Source: UBA4417 sp033809755 (lineage in GTDB: Bacteria; Bacteroidota; Bacteroidia; Bacteroidales; UBA4417). Taken from it: DNA of 64,000 bases. A model generated the notes under the pieces. That model was given only the letters and a program-made list of their open reading frames with translations. It was not told where the DNA came from and made no database searches. Each line of letters opens with the position of its first letter. The stretch's first letter is position 1. The position numbers and the translations under genes are program-made. The stretch covers positions 11,277 to 75,276 of the forward strand of contig JAPXLB010000013.1 in NCBI GenBank assembly GCA_033809755.1. Direction: 5' to 3'. Positions 52,319 through 60,900 of this stretch are shown here, in pieces.

Positions 52319-52762
52319 AAAAACCTTTTTACGCAGAATATGTATAAAAGAAACGTTTATTGATTACTAAAAAGTTTAACAAAGCCGCTGTGTTACACTC
52401 GATTTGCAAAAGCTAGCGAGTAGGTGGCAAAATTTAGCTTTAAAGGTTCTATTTTTCGTTATTTACTTTTTCCTTGATGAAAAAGTAACAAAAAATCAAG
52501 GCTGACATTTCTTTACTGAATTGCGTTCTTATAAATCCTGAGTTCGTGCGGGTGATCTCCTCGCAAGCTCGGAGCTTCCCGCCCTCACTTGGGATTTATT
52601 TCGAACTCCATTCAGCAGAAATGTATGCCATCCTTTTTAAAGCTAAATTTTTGGCTATTGTTCTTCCTTGCCGTGACAGATAATTTAATCGAAAAGAGGA
52701 AAGTGTATTTATTGCTAAAAAGTTTAACAAATTCGTTGACTTACGCTTGCTTTGCAAAAATT
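52319..52762. repeat. Long intergenic repeat element, copy 1
   Basis: Nearly identical to 56321-56827 apart from a 60-70 base insertion there and a diverged right end. Contents: module B (AACCTTTTTACGCAGAATAT..., 52322-52370), module A (TTGCAAAAGCTAGCGAGTAG..., 52370-52440), a hairpin TTACTTTTTC/GAAAAAGTAA with alternative pairing CCTTGAT/ATCAAGG (52463-52500), the 118-nt multi-arm inverted repeat (52506-52623), and an AT-rich tail. No credible protein is encoded. Confidence 0.85.
52506..52623. repeat. 118-nt multi-armed inverted repeat, copy 1
   Basis: Successive complementary arms from outside in: CATTTCT/AGAAATG, CTGAAT/ATTCAG, GTTC/GAAC, ATAAATCC/GGATTTAT, GCGGG/CCCGC, CTCC/GGAG, separated by small unpaired loops. 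Identical base for base to 56571-56688. Confidence 0.85.
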
Positions 52763-53258
52763 AGTAACAGTTGAAATTCTAATTTCTAATTTCTAACTTC
52801 TAATTTGCTAAAGCAAGCAAAGAAAATGAAAGAAATAAAATTGAAACTTAAAAGTTTATTGATTGCAAAAAAAGCCTGATTGGAGTTGCTGTTGGATTTC
52901 GGCTTTTAACCTTTAGCTTTTAGCCGTTGGCCTAGTGTAGCTAATAGCCAAGAGCAACTTACACAAGCCGTATAACGGCGTCCCATTTGTAACAATATAA
53001 TAAAAATCTTAAGTCAGGTGCGTAGCACCGAACCATTAAACCACTTTTGCAAAAAATTTATATCTAAAAAACCTTGCTTAATTGTCAAAAGTAGCACCTT
53101 TTTAAAGAAAGTTCTATTCTTTTTTGTATCACAACAATCATAGTAGAAGTAAATTTAACTCATTTTATTAATACACACTTCAAAGGTGGTATTTGTACGT
53201 GCTACAGCACCTATTTTGAACATCATACCACTAATTACAAAAATTAGCCTTTGAAATA
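52763..53258. other. Intergenic region without genes before psd
   Basis: Holds CTAATTTCTAATTTCTAAC units (52776-52805); a segment shared with 57013-57062 (GCAAGCAAAGAAAATGAAA to AAAAGTTTATTGATT); TTTAGCTTTTAGCCGTTGGC (52912-52931); a small hairpin GCCGTATAACGGC (52968-52980); and GGTGCGTAGCACC (53019-53031). The rest is AT-rich with nothing recognised. Confidence 0.6.
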
Positions 53259-53279
53259 AACACAATTTTTGTAATTTTG
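53250..53279 (+). promoter_or_regulatory. Promoter of psd
   Basis: -33 TTTG (53250-53253), 18-nt spacer, -7 TAATTTTG (53272-53279); leader about 25 nt to the ATG at 53309. Confidence 0.65.
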
Positions 53280-53308
53280 TTTGTGCATTTTTGATTTTTT
53301 CGATAGAA

Positions 53309-53992
53309 ATGAAAATACACAAAGAAGGGAAAAACATAATATTAATATCGTGTGCAATTACTGTAATCCTTGTAATAGCTACGCTTTATGCCCCTTTTTT
53401 GCCTGTTCTGCCAAAAATCTTAATTGTAGCTTATTTTGTAATAACAGAATTTTTTATTGTCAGATTCTTTCGCTTACCGAATAGAATTTTAATAAATGAT
53501 GACAACCTTATTATAAGTCCAGCCGACGGGACAATAGTTGCAATAGAAAAAGTTTTTGAAAAAGAATTTTTCAACGATATGCGACTTCAAGTTTCAATTT
53601 TTATGTCGATTTACGACGTACACGCCAACCTTTACCCCGTAAGCGGAAAAGTTGTTTATTCAAAATATCATAAGGGAAAGTATATCGTTGCGCGACATCC
53701 TAAATCGTCTCAACTTAACGAACACCATTCGGTTGTTGTTAAAAATCCCGCCGCAGGCGAAATTATGGTAAAACAAATAGCCGGCGCTGTTGCCAGACGA
53801 ATTGTAAACTATTCGGAAATAAATACCGAAGTCAAACAAAGCGAACAACTCGGCTTTGTTAAATTCGGAAGCAGAGTCGATTTGTTTTTACCTGAAAACA
53901 TCGAGCTAAAAGTAAATCTTAAACAGAAAGTAAAAGCCGGCATTACACCTATTGCCGTTATAAATAGAAATCAAATTAAAATTAACAACTAA
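53309..53992 (+). CDS. psd: Phosphatidylserine decarboxylase proenzyme
   Basis: 227 residues from MKIHKEGKNII (a TTG six codons upstream is not used). Makes phosphatidylethanolamine. The short archaeal/Bacteroidota-type Psd is recognised by an N-terminal membrane helix pair, 'ISPADGTIVAIEKV', 'RLQVSIFMSIYDVHANLYPVSGKV', 'NEHHSVVV' and 'EQLGFVKFGSRVDLFLP', in which the Gly-Ser bond of 'FGS' is self-cleaved to give the pyruvoyl cofactor. DUF3127 gene follows 14 bases downstream. Confidence 0.94.
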   Translation: MKIHKEGKNIILISCAITVILVIATLYAPFLPVLPKILIVAYFVITEFFIVRFFRLPNRILINDDNLIISPADGTIVAIEKVFEKEFFNDMRLQVSIFMSIYDVHANLYPVSGKVVYSKYHKGKYIVARHPKSSQLNEHHSVVVKNPAAGEIMVKQIAGAVARRIVNYSEINTEVKQSEQLGFVKFGSRVDLFLPENIELKVNLKQKVKAGITPIAVINRNQIKINN

Positions 53993-54006
53993 TAAAAATT
54001 AACAAA

Positions 54007-54390
54007 ATGGAAATTACAGGAAGAATAGTAAAAATACTACCATTACTGACAGGAGAAGGCAAAAACGGACCTTGGAAAAAACAAGAATTTGTTGTAGAAA
54101 CAAACTTAGATAGTCAATATCCCAAAAAAATATGTTTTTCGATGTGGGGCGACAGAATTGACCAATCGCCGATAAATGAAAACGAAAATGTAAGAGTGTT
54201 TTTTGATATAGAAAGTCGCGAATACAACGAACGCTGGTACACCGATTGCCGTGCATGGCGCGTCGATAAAGTTGTAAGCACGCCTGCTTCAAGCGAAATG
54301 CAATCGCAAGTTCCCACCAATCCGGCATCGCAGCCCGCTAACTTTGAACAAGGACAAGAATTTATCGAAGAAGACGACCTACCCTTCTAA
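54007..54390 (+). CDS. DUF3127 protein with SSB-like acidic tail
   Basis: 127 residues. 'MEITGRIVKILPLLTGEGKNGPWKKQEFVVET...YPKKICFSMWGDRID' and 'VRVFFDIESREYNERWYTDCRAWRVDKV' define DUF3127, an OB-fold-like family of Bacteroidota. The last residues 'IEEDDLPF' copy the tip of single-stranded DNA-binding proteins (DDDIPF type), which recruits DNA repair and replication partners. A linker rich in Pro, Ala, Ser and Gln (about 92-115) connects them, as in SSB. Role in DNA metabolism is inference. It lies between psd and a dipeptidase gene, 25 bases upstream of the latter. Confidence 0.85.
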   Translation: MEITGRIVKILPLLTGEGKNGPWKKQEFVVETNLDSQYPKKICFSMWGDRIDQSPINENENVRVFFDIESREYNERWYTDCRAWRVDKVVSTPASSEMQSQVPTNPASQPANFEQGQEFIEEDDLPF

Positions 54391-54415
54391 TTTTTTAAGC
54401 TAAAACTATAATTGT

Positions 54416-55999
54416 ATGAAACACTATCGCGTAATCGCAGCTGTTTTTTTATTAATCAGCTTTAATTTATCGGCACAAATAATACCTCAAAATGAAAGTT
54501 GCACCAGCATAATGGTCGGCAAAAAAGCCTCTTTCGACGGTTCGGTTATCACATGTCATTCTTGCGATAGCTACTACCGTTCGTGGCTAAACATGGAGCC
54601 CGCTGCCGACCATCCCGACACGGCTATGCAAGCTATATATAAAGGTAACATGCATACTAGAAGTTTTAAAGACCAATCGACTAGAACCGTTGCCGGATAT
54701 ATACCTCAAGTTAAACATACATACAAGTATTTTAACACTGCCTATCCTAGCATGAACGAAAAACAACTTGCAATTGGCGAAACAACTTTTTCGGGACCCG
54801 ATACATTGGTCAATAAAAATGCAATGTTTATGATAGAAGAACTGCAAAAAATTGCTCTTCAAAGATGCGACAATGCCAGAGATGCTATCAAAACAATAGG
54901 CGAAATGATTGAAAAATACGGTTACGCCGATAAAGGCGAATGCCTCACAATTGCCGACAAAAACGAAGTCTGGCAAATGGAAATCTTAGGCGAAGGTCCC
55001 GATAAAATCGGTGGAGTGTGGGCTGCACAGCGTATACCCGACGAGCACGTGGGTATTTCGGCTAATATTTCACGAATTGGCGAAATAGATTTTAATAATC
55101 CCGACTACTTTATGGCTAGCAAGAATGTAAAATCAGTTGCCAAAAAATTTGGATTGTGGGACGGAAAAGAACCTTTTAAATTTTGGAAAGCTTACGGCAA
55201 TACCGATAAGCCTTTCAAAATCAGGGAATACTGGGTGCTCAGCCAGCTGGCTCCTTCGTTGAATTTAAGCATGGATATGGACGAACTGCCTTTTTCGGTT
55301 AAACCCGAAAAGAAAGTAACTATTCAGCAACTTTGCGAATTTTATCGTTCTACCTACGAAGGAACCGAGTACGACATGACCAAAAATCAAATCTATATCA
55401 AAAAGGTTAAAACCGATTCTACCACCACTTACGATACTATAATAAACCCAGTAGCCAACCCTTGGGTAATGTTCTACGAACGCAACTTGATAAACCAACT
55501 TGCACCCAATACCATCGACTTTCAGCGTACGGTTTCCGTGTCGTGGTGTTCGTATTCGCACATAATGCAGCTTCGCGATTGGCTACCCGACGAAATAGGT
55601 GCTGTTAGCTGGTTTTCTTTCGATAATCCGGGACAAAGTCCCAGAATACCTATCTATATGGGAGCAACTAAATTGCCGGCAGGATTTGACGTATGCGGCT
55701 ACAGAGTTTACGACGAAAACGCAGCTATTTGGAACTATCGCAAAGCCAACAGATTAGCCACAGTTGCTTGGGGATTAACAAAAGATGTTATGAATAAAAA
55801 CATCTTGGAATTTGAAGAAAAAGCTCTTTTTGAAACACCAGAATTAGAAAAAAAGGTAGAAGAACTGCTTAAAAACGACAAGCTAAAAGAAGCTCAAACC
55901 TTACTTAACAACTACAGCTCCGACTTCGCCGCCGCTACTGCTCAGCGATGGAAAGAAATGGAATACAGATTCTGGAGCAGATTCGGAAACGGATTTTAA
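54416..55999 (+). CDS. C69-family dipeptidase (PepD-like), exported
   Basis: 527 residues. Signal peptide (to 'FNLSAQ') then 'ESCTSIMVGKKASFDGSVITCHSCD': the Cys following the short propeptide is the expected N-terminal nucleophile of peptidase family C69 (Ntn hydrolase fold). Other marks: 'AIGETTFSGPDTLV', 'GYADKGECLTIADKNEVWQMEILG', 'VGISANISRIGEIDF' and 'RTVSVSWCSYSHIMQLRDWLP'. The C-terminal 60 residues are helical and charged. Hydrolyses dipeptides in the periplasm, which fits the POT transporter elsewhere in the window. Confidence 0.92.
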   Translation: MKHYRVIAAVFLLISFNLSAQIIPQNESCTSIMVGKKASFDGSVITCHSCDSYYRSWLNMEPAADHPDTAMQAIYKGNMHTRSFKDQSTRTVAGYIPQVKHTYKYFNTAYPSMNEKQLAIGETTFSGPDTLVNKNAMFMIEELQKIALQRCDNARDAIKTIGEMIEKYGYADKGECLTIADKNEVWQMEILGEGPDKIGGVWAAQRIPDEHVGISANISRIGEIDFNNPDYFMASKNVKSVAKKFGLWDGKEPFKFWKAYGNTDKPFKIREYWVLSQLAPSLNLSMDMDELPFSVKPEKKVTIQQLCEFYRSTYEGTEYDMTKNQIYIKKVKTDSTTTYDTIINPVANPWVMFYERNLINQLAPNTIDFQRTVSVSWCSYSHIMQLRDWLPDEIGAVSWFSFDNPGQSPRIPIYMGATKLPAGFDVCGYRVYDENAAIWNYRKANRLATVAWGLTKDVMNKNILEFEEKALFETPELEKKVEELLKNDKLKEAQTLLNNYSSDFAAATAQRWKEMEYRFWSRFGNGF

Positions 56000-56002
56000 C
56001 TG

Positions 56003-56265
56003 GGTGATGGGTGGTCGGTGGTTGCTTGTCCCGAGAAGTCGGGAGTGGTCTGTGGTCTATAGTCCGAAGTTCTGAGTTCCGAGTTGTCCCGAAGTTTCGG
56101 GACGGAGTTGCAGCACTTCGCTCACTGCGGTGGCTGAGCGAAGTCGAAGCCCGAAGTGTCGAAGTGCTGCAGTGGCAAAGTGATTGACGAGATTTTCGGC
56201 ATTTCGATACACCGATATTTCGCTTCGCTCAATATCGGCACTCAACGACCGAAAATGTTAAAATG
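56003..56265. repeat. Intergenic repeat mosaic with two large hairpins
   Basis: GGGTGATGGGTGGTCGGTGG words, CCCGAAGTTTCGGG (56088-56101), a hairpin with perfect 12-bp arms TGCAGCACTTCG (56109-56120)/CGAAGTGCTGCA (56160-56171), and a nested hairpin ATTTTCGG (56192-56199)/CCGAAAAT (56249-56256) with inner arms CCGATAT/ATATCGG. Confidence 0.8.
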
Positions 56266-56320
56266 TTGAAGTACTTACGCTCGATTTGCAAAATCAAGCA
56301 GGATAAAATTTTACTTGTTC

Positions 56321-56827
56321 AAAAACCTTTTTACGCAGAATATGTATAAAAGAAACGTTTATTGATTACTAAAAAGTTTAACAAAGCCGCTGTGTTACAG
56401 TCGATTTGCAAAAGCTAGCGAGTAGGTGGCAAAATTTAGCTTTGAAGGTTCTATTTTTCGTTATTTACTTTTTGTTATTTCGTTCCGTATTAATTTTAAA
56501 GGTACTCAATGCTCTCGTACCGTTTATACGGTACTCGGGTGATGAAAAAGTAACAAAAAATCAAGGCTGACATTTCTTTACTGAATTGCGTTCTTATAAA
56601 TCCTGAGTTCGTGCGGGTGATCTCCTCGCAAGCTCGGAGCTTCCCGCCCTCACTTGGGATTTATTTCGAACTCCATTCAGCAGAAATGTATGCCATCCTT
56701 TTTAAAGCTAAATTTTTGGCTATTGTTCTTCCTTACCGTGACTGATAATTTAATCGAAAAGAGGAAAGTGTATTTATTGCTAAAATGTTTAACAAAGTCG
56801 TTGACTTACACCTAATTTGCAAAAGCT
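56321..56827. repeat. Long intergenic repeat element, copy 2
   Basis: Matches 52319-52762 closely, but an insertion of 60-70 bases (about 56474-56541) splits the TTACTTTTT/AAAAAGTAA hairpin loop. The insertion has its own hairpin GTACCGT-TTAT-ACGGTAC (56517-56534). The element is followed by another copy of module A (56780-56850) and part of module B (56860-56897), so the core is bracketed by direct repeats. Confidence 0.85.
56571..56688. repeat. 118-nt multi-armed inverted repeat, copy 2
   Basis: Identical to 52506-52623 over its whole length, including the unpaired loops. Confidence 0.85.
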
Positions 56828-57180
56828 AGCGAGTAGGTGGTAAAATTTCACTATTTTAAAATCCTTTTTACGCAGAATATGTATAAAAGAAACGTTAAAA
56901 ATTTCTGAATCCCTGTAAGAAATTTAGTTTCTTTTATACGGTTTTTATTGCTGCAAGGCAATAAAAAATTCCTTGTAAAAAGTGTCTTTTCTTTTGTTTC
57001 GTTTTCTTTGGACAAGCAAAGAAAATGAAAAAAACAAAATTGAAACACAAAAAGTTTATTGATTAAAACAAAGGTTTAATTAAGCCAACATGCCACACGA
57101 TGCAATAGCACGGCAGTAAAGGGGAACTCAAAACTCGTAACTCATAACTAACCCGCAACACTGACTCACACCCATTAAAA
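56828..57180. repeat. Right flank of the long element plus short repeats
   Basis: Repeats of modules A and B, an inverted arrangement of GTATAAAAGAAAC (56881-56893) and GTTTCTTTTATAC (56927-56939) with perfect 13-bp arms, a segment shared with 52814-52865, then AACTCAAAACTCGTAACTC and ACCCGCAACAC words (57126-57163). Confidence 0.7.
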
Positions 57181-57270
57181 AGTTCGTTATAAAGTATCCT
57201 TATCACAATAGTATGATAATCGTATTTGTAAAAAAAAACTCGAAAAATTTTTTATTTACATTTTTTTATT

Positions 57271-57278
57271 TAAATTTG
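57271..57278 (+). promoter_or_regulatory. -7 box (TAAATTTG), possible promoter of the giant-gene leader
   Basis: TAnnTTTG match with no clear -33 box. If used, about 640 nt of leader precede the giant gene. Confidence 0.3.
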
Positions 57279-57505
57279 TATCGTTTTTAAGTAAGTTATT
57301 AATAGGTTCTTTAACGTAAGATGGTGACAATAAGTACGATAGACTCAAAATTCTAATAAAAAATAGTTAGATAAAGGCGCGTGTTGTCTCATTTTGCAAT
57401 AACCGTATGTTAATTTATTGTTAACAAACGATTAAATAACCATTAACTTTTAAAAACTTGTAGGGGCATTTCATCTTTGATGTGTCTCATATATAGGGGT
57501 GTTTT

Positions 57506-57685
57506 ATGTTTAGTACTATGAATAGGCTTATTGGATACAATTTTATGGCTAGAGCTATTGGGCGCAATTTCAGTATTGCACACGGGTTCAACTGTCCTGC
57601 TTTGGTTGCATCTTGCCATAATTTCTCAAGCTATCTTGTATTAGATATAGAACAACAAAATACCATTAAATATAAAACAAATTAA
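57506..57685 (+). CDS. Possible small ORF in the leader of the giant gene
   Basis: 59 codons: starts MFSTMNRLIGYNFM, middle 'GFNCPALVASCHNF', ends 'NTIKYKTN'. No family recognised and no clear ribosome site (GGGGTGTTTT precedes). Its stop codon abuts a strong terminator hairpin, which supports a short separate transcript, coding or not. Confidence 0.3.
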   Translation: MFSTMNRLIGYNFMARAIGRNFSIAHGFNCPALVASCHNFSSYLVLDIEQQNTIKYKTN

Positions 57686-57726
57686 ACTGACTTGTAAGTC
57701 TTGAAGGCTTTATGAGTCAGTTTTTT
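57684..57726 (+). terminator. Strong terminator/attenuator hairpin before the giant gene
   Basis: Perfect 9-bp stem AAACTGACT (57684-57692)/AGTCAGTTT (57715-57723), inner stem AAGTC/GGCTT, ending in a T-run to 57726. It lies 202 bases before the giant gene's ATG on the same strand. The 16-mer CATTAAATATAAAACA occurs on both sides (57664-57679 and 57744-57759). Confidence 0.85.
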
Positions 57727-57927
57727 ATTATAAACCTTAAATACATTAAATATAAAACACACAATTAAATTAATTATTAACTAAAAACTTAAAATACAAA
57801 CAAGAGAAAAACAGAAGAGCGCCTTACCAAAACGTATAACAAATAAAATGTAGGGCATTGGCGCCAGGACAAAAATTAATGCTAATACGTAAATTAAATA
57901 AATTATTAATAAAAAATTTAACACACA

Positions 57928-60900
57928 ATGAAAAAAATTTTAACATTATTGTTTGTTCTTCTAGCGTTCTCATGGACTGCCAAGGCAGGTGTTAGTGATG
58001 ATTATGTATTCGTCCAAAGTAACGGAACATACACCGAAATTACCGGTGGTACCGTACATACTACCAGCGAATCATGGGACTACAGAGTTGCTCAAGTTCC
58101 ATTGGGCTTCTCTTTTGAGTTTAACGGCACAACCGTTACGCAAGTGTACCTTAATGCTGATGGCTATGTAGCTAGTAATCAAGTTACAGGATACACTCCA
58201 ATATCAGGTACAACTACTGCAAATTTTATTATTGCAGCGTTTGCCAGAGACCTTCAAGGACAAGGTGCTGGTTCTGGCTCTGAAGTAAGATACCAAACCA
58301 TTGGAACAGCTCCCAACAGAGTTTTCGTAGCTCAGTGGAAAAAAGCTAAAAGATATGGTACCACTTACGCTACCGATAACATTAACTTCCAAATTCGCTT
58401 GTACGAAACATCTAATATTGCTGAATTTGTTTATGGCGACTGTTCAACTTCTTCTACCGGTAGTTTATATCCGCAAGTGGGTTTAAGGGGTACAACTAGA
58501 ACCGATTACAACAACAGACGTACTTCTTGGGCTGCTTCGCAACCCGGAACATCGTATTCCAGCACAATGCCATTTAATTCTACGAATGCTCCCGTAAGCG
58601 GACTAACGTATCAATTTATTAAAACGCCACCTATTCCTCCATTGCCGGTTATTATGGAGCATCCACAAAACTTGGCAACAGGAGTACATATCGATAACCA
58701 ACTACAATGGAGCGTTGATATGAACGGCGGTTATCCTACACAGTACAGTGTTTACTTTGGAACAGATAATCCTCCAACAAACATACATAATGGTACTACC
58801 ACAACCAACCAATGGTTCGATTTAACAGGCTTAACTCCTGGCACACAATACTATTGGCAAATAGTACCTTCTAACCCTTATGGTGTCGCAGTTGGTAACC
58901 CCATTTGGTCGTTTACCACAGCAACATACGGTTCTTTAGCAGGTACTGTTTACGACGTTGACGGAACTACTCCTGTTGAAGGAGCTACTGTATATTTTAC
59001 TCCCGCAGTAGCAGGTGTATTACCGCAAACTACTGGTGCTGACGGTACCTTTAACTTTGGAACTAATACCATGCCTACCGGTACGTATACTGTTGGTGCT
59101 GAAGCCACAGGATATAGTATTACAACAGTACCTAATGTAATTGTAGCACAAAATACTGCTACAAATATCAGTATTACAATGCAACAGCCTAATATGGCTA
59201 TTACTCCAAACCCATATAACCAAGTACTTAATCCTAACGAAGTATTTGCAGGCACATTGAATATTGATAACTCAGGAACCGGTCCATTAGCATGGACAGC
59301 TACTATTGGCGGATGGAGTTCGGCTAACCAAGACTGGTTAGATGTTCCTGTTCTTGAAGGAACTGTTGCTCCCGGTAACAACCGCAACATTGCTGTTAAC
59401 TTCAATGCTACGGGCTATGAAGCCGGACAAACAGAATCGGCTGTTATAACATTTACATCGGTTAACAAAACCATTGATGTTCCTGTTAGCATGATAGTTA
59501 TGGGTACACCATTAACTCCGGTTACATGGGCTACCGCTGCTATTACAAATCAACTTGGAGGTAACACTATAGTTTCGTGGAGCCACCGTCCTGAACCAGG
59601 TAGCGGTTTCCAATTCTATTCTATTAGCAGAAACGGCACACAAGTACACGTTGCTCAATCAGGTAATACATGGAACGGTGACGTGTTGCCAGACTACGGC
59701 ATCTACGAATATTGCGTTAGCGCTGTTTATGCCGATGGTGCTACAGCACCTGCTTGTGCTGAAGTTGAATGGTCAGCACCTGAATTGGTATACTCTCCTA
59801 CAACCCTTGAAGATACTTTGTTTACAGGTGAAAACAGACCAGTAGGTCCTGTTAGATTGAATATTGGAAATACAGGTTTAGGAACTTTGTCTTACAATAT
59901 TACTTACAGCGGAGATCTTCCTCCTATTTCTATTCCTTCGTACTGTACTGCTTCAGGCGGTTGCGACGAATATATCTCTAGAGTTATATTCGCAGGTATA
60001 GATAACAGCTCAACTTGTACACAATATGGTAATTATACACACTTAGTTGCTCAAGTTCTACATGGAGAAACTTATGCTTTAACCGTTGAAAACGGAAACG
60101 CATGGAGTTCAGATAGAATAGACGTTCACATTGACTGGAACAGAAACGGAGTTTTCGAAGCTTCGGAAGGGCAAACTATTACAGGTAACGACCCAGGAAC
60201 CGCTAATATCACTGTGCCAAATGACGCAGTTGAGGGATATACCGTTATGCGTATCAGACTACGCTACGGTGGTAGCATTAACCCATGCGGTGCTACATCG
60301 TACGGTGAAGTGGAAGATTATACATTATTTGTTGGTTTAGGTACTTTCATTACCGACGTTCAACCACAACAAGGAACTGTTCCGGCTAACGGAGATCAAA
60401 CTGTTGATGTATGGTTTGGTGCTACAGGCGACTACTCAGCACCTGGTGTGTACGACGGCACTATTACAGTTGCAACCAACGACGTTAACAATCCTAGTGT
60501 CGAAATTCCTGCAATTATGACTGTTATTACTCCAGGAACACTTGAAGGTACTGTTACAGAGTTTGGTACAAGCCAACCTCTATTTAACGTCGCAGTTACT
60601 GTTGGTGGTAATACCACATTCACAGATGAAAACGGTAATTACAGTATGCTTCTTGCTGAAGGTCCTCACACAGCTACATACGAACTGTTAGGTTACCAAA
60701 CTGAAGAGGTGTTATTCGAAATTACTGAAAACGTTACTACAACTGTTAATGTTAGCCTGAAAGAACTTGCTAACGCTCCTAACTGTGCTAGCGCTGAAGT
60801 TAACCCCGAAGATACCGAAGTTCTTGTTGAATGGTGTGTGCCTCACGGTCCTTACCAATTAGGCTATGACGACGGTACTGCTGAAAACTTCACGGCTTGG

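Noticed and set aside
52589..52774. 61-codon open frame inside the long repeat element
   Set aside because: It crosses the hairpin arm and AT-rich tail, is not kept as a protein-like sequence in the other copy, and has no family resemblance.
57560..57620. tRNA- or tmRNA-like T-loop (GGGTTCAACT) in the leader of the giant gene
   Set aside because: Flanking bases do not pair to form a T-stem or acceptor arm.
58950..59405. 151-codon minus-strand open frame within the giant gene
   Set aside because: It is a shadow of the long plus-strand frame, which has a signal peptide and recognisable domains.
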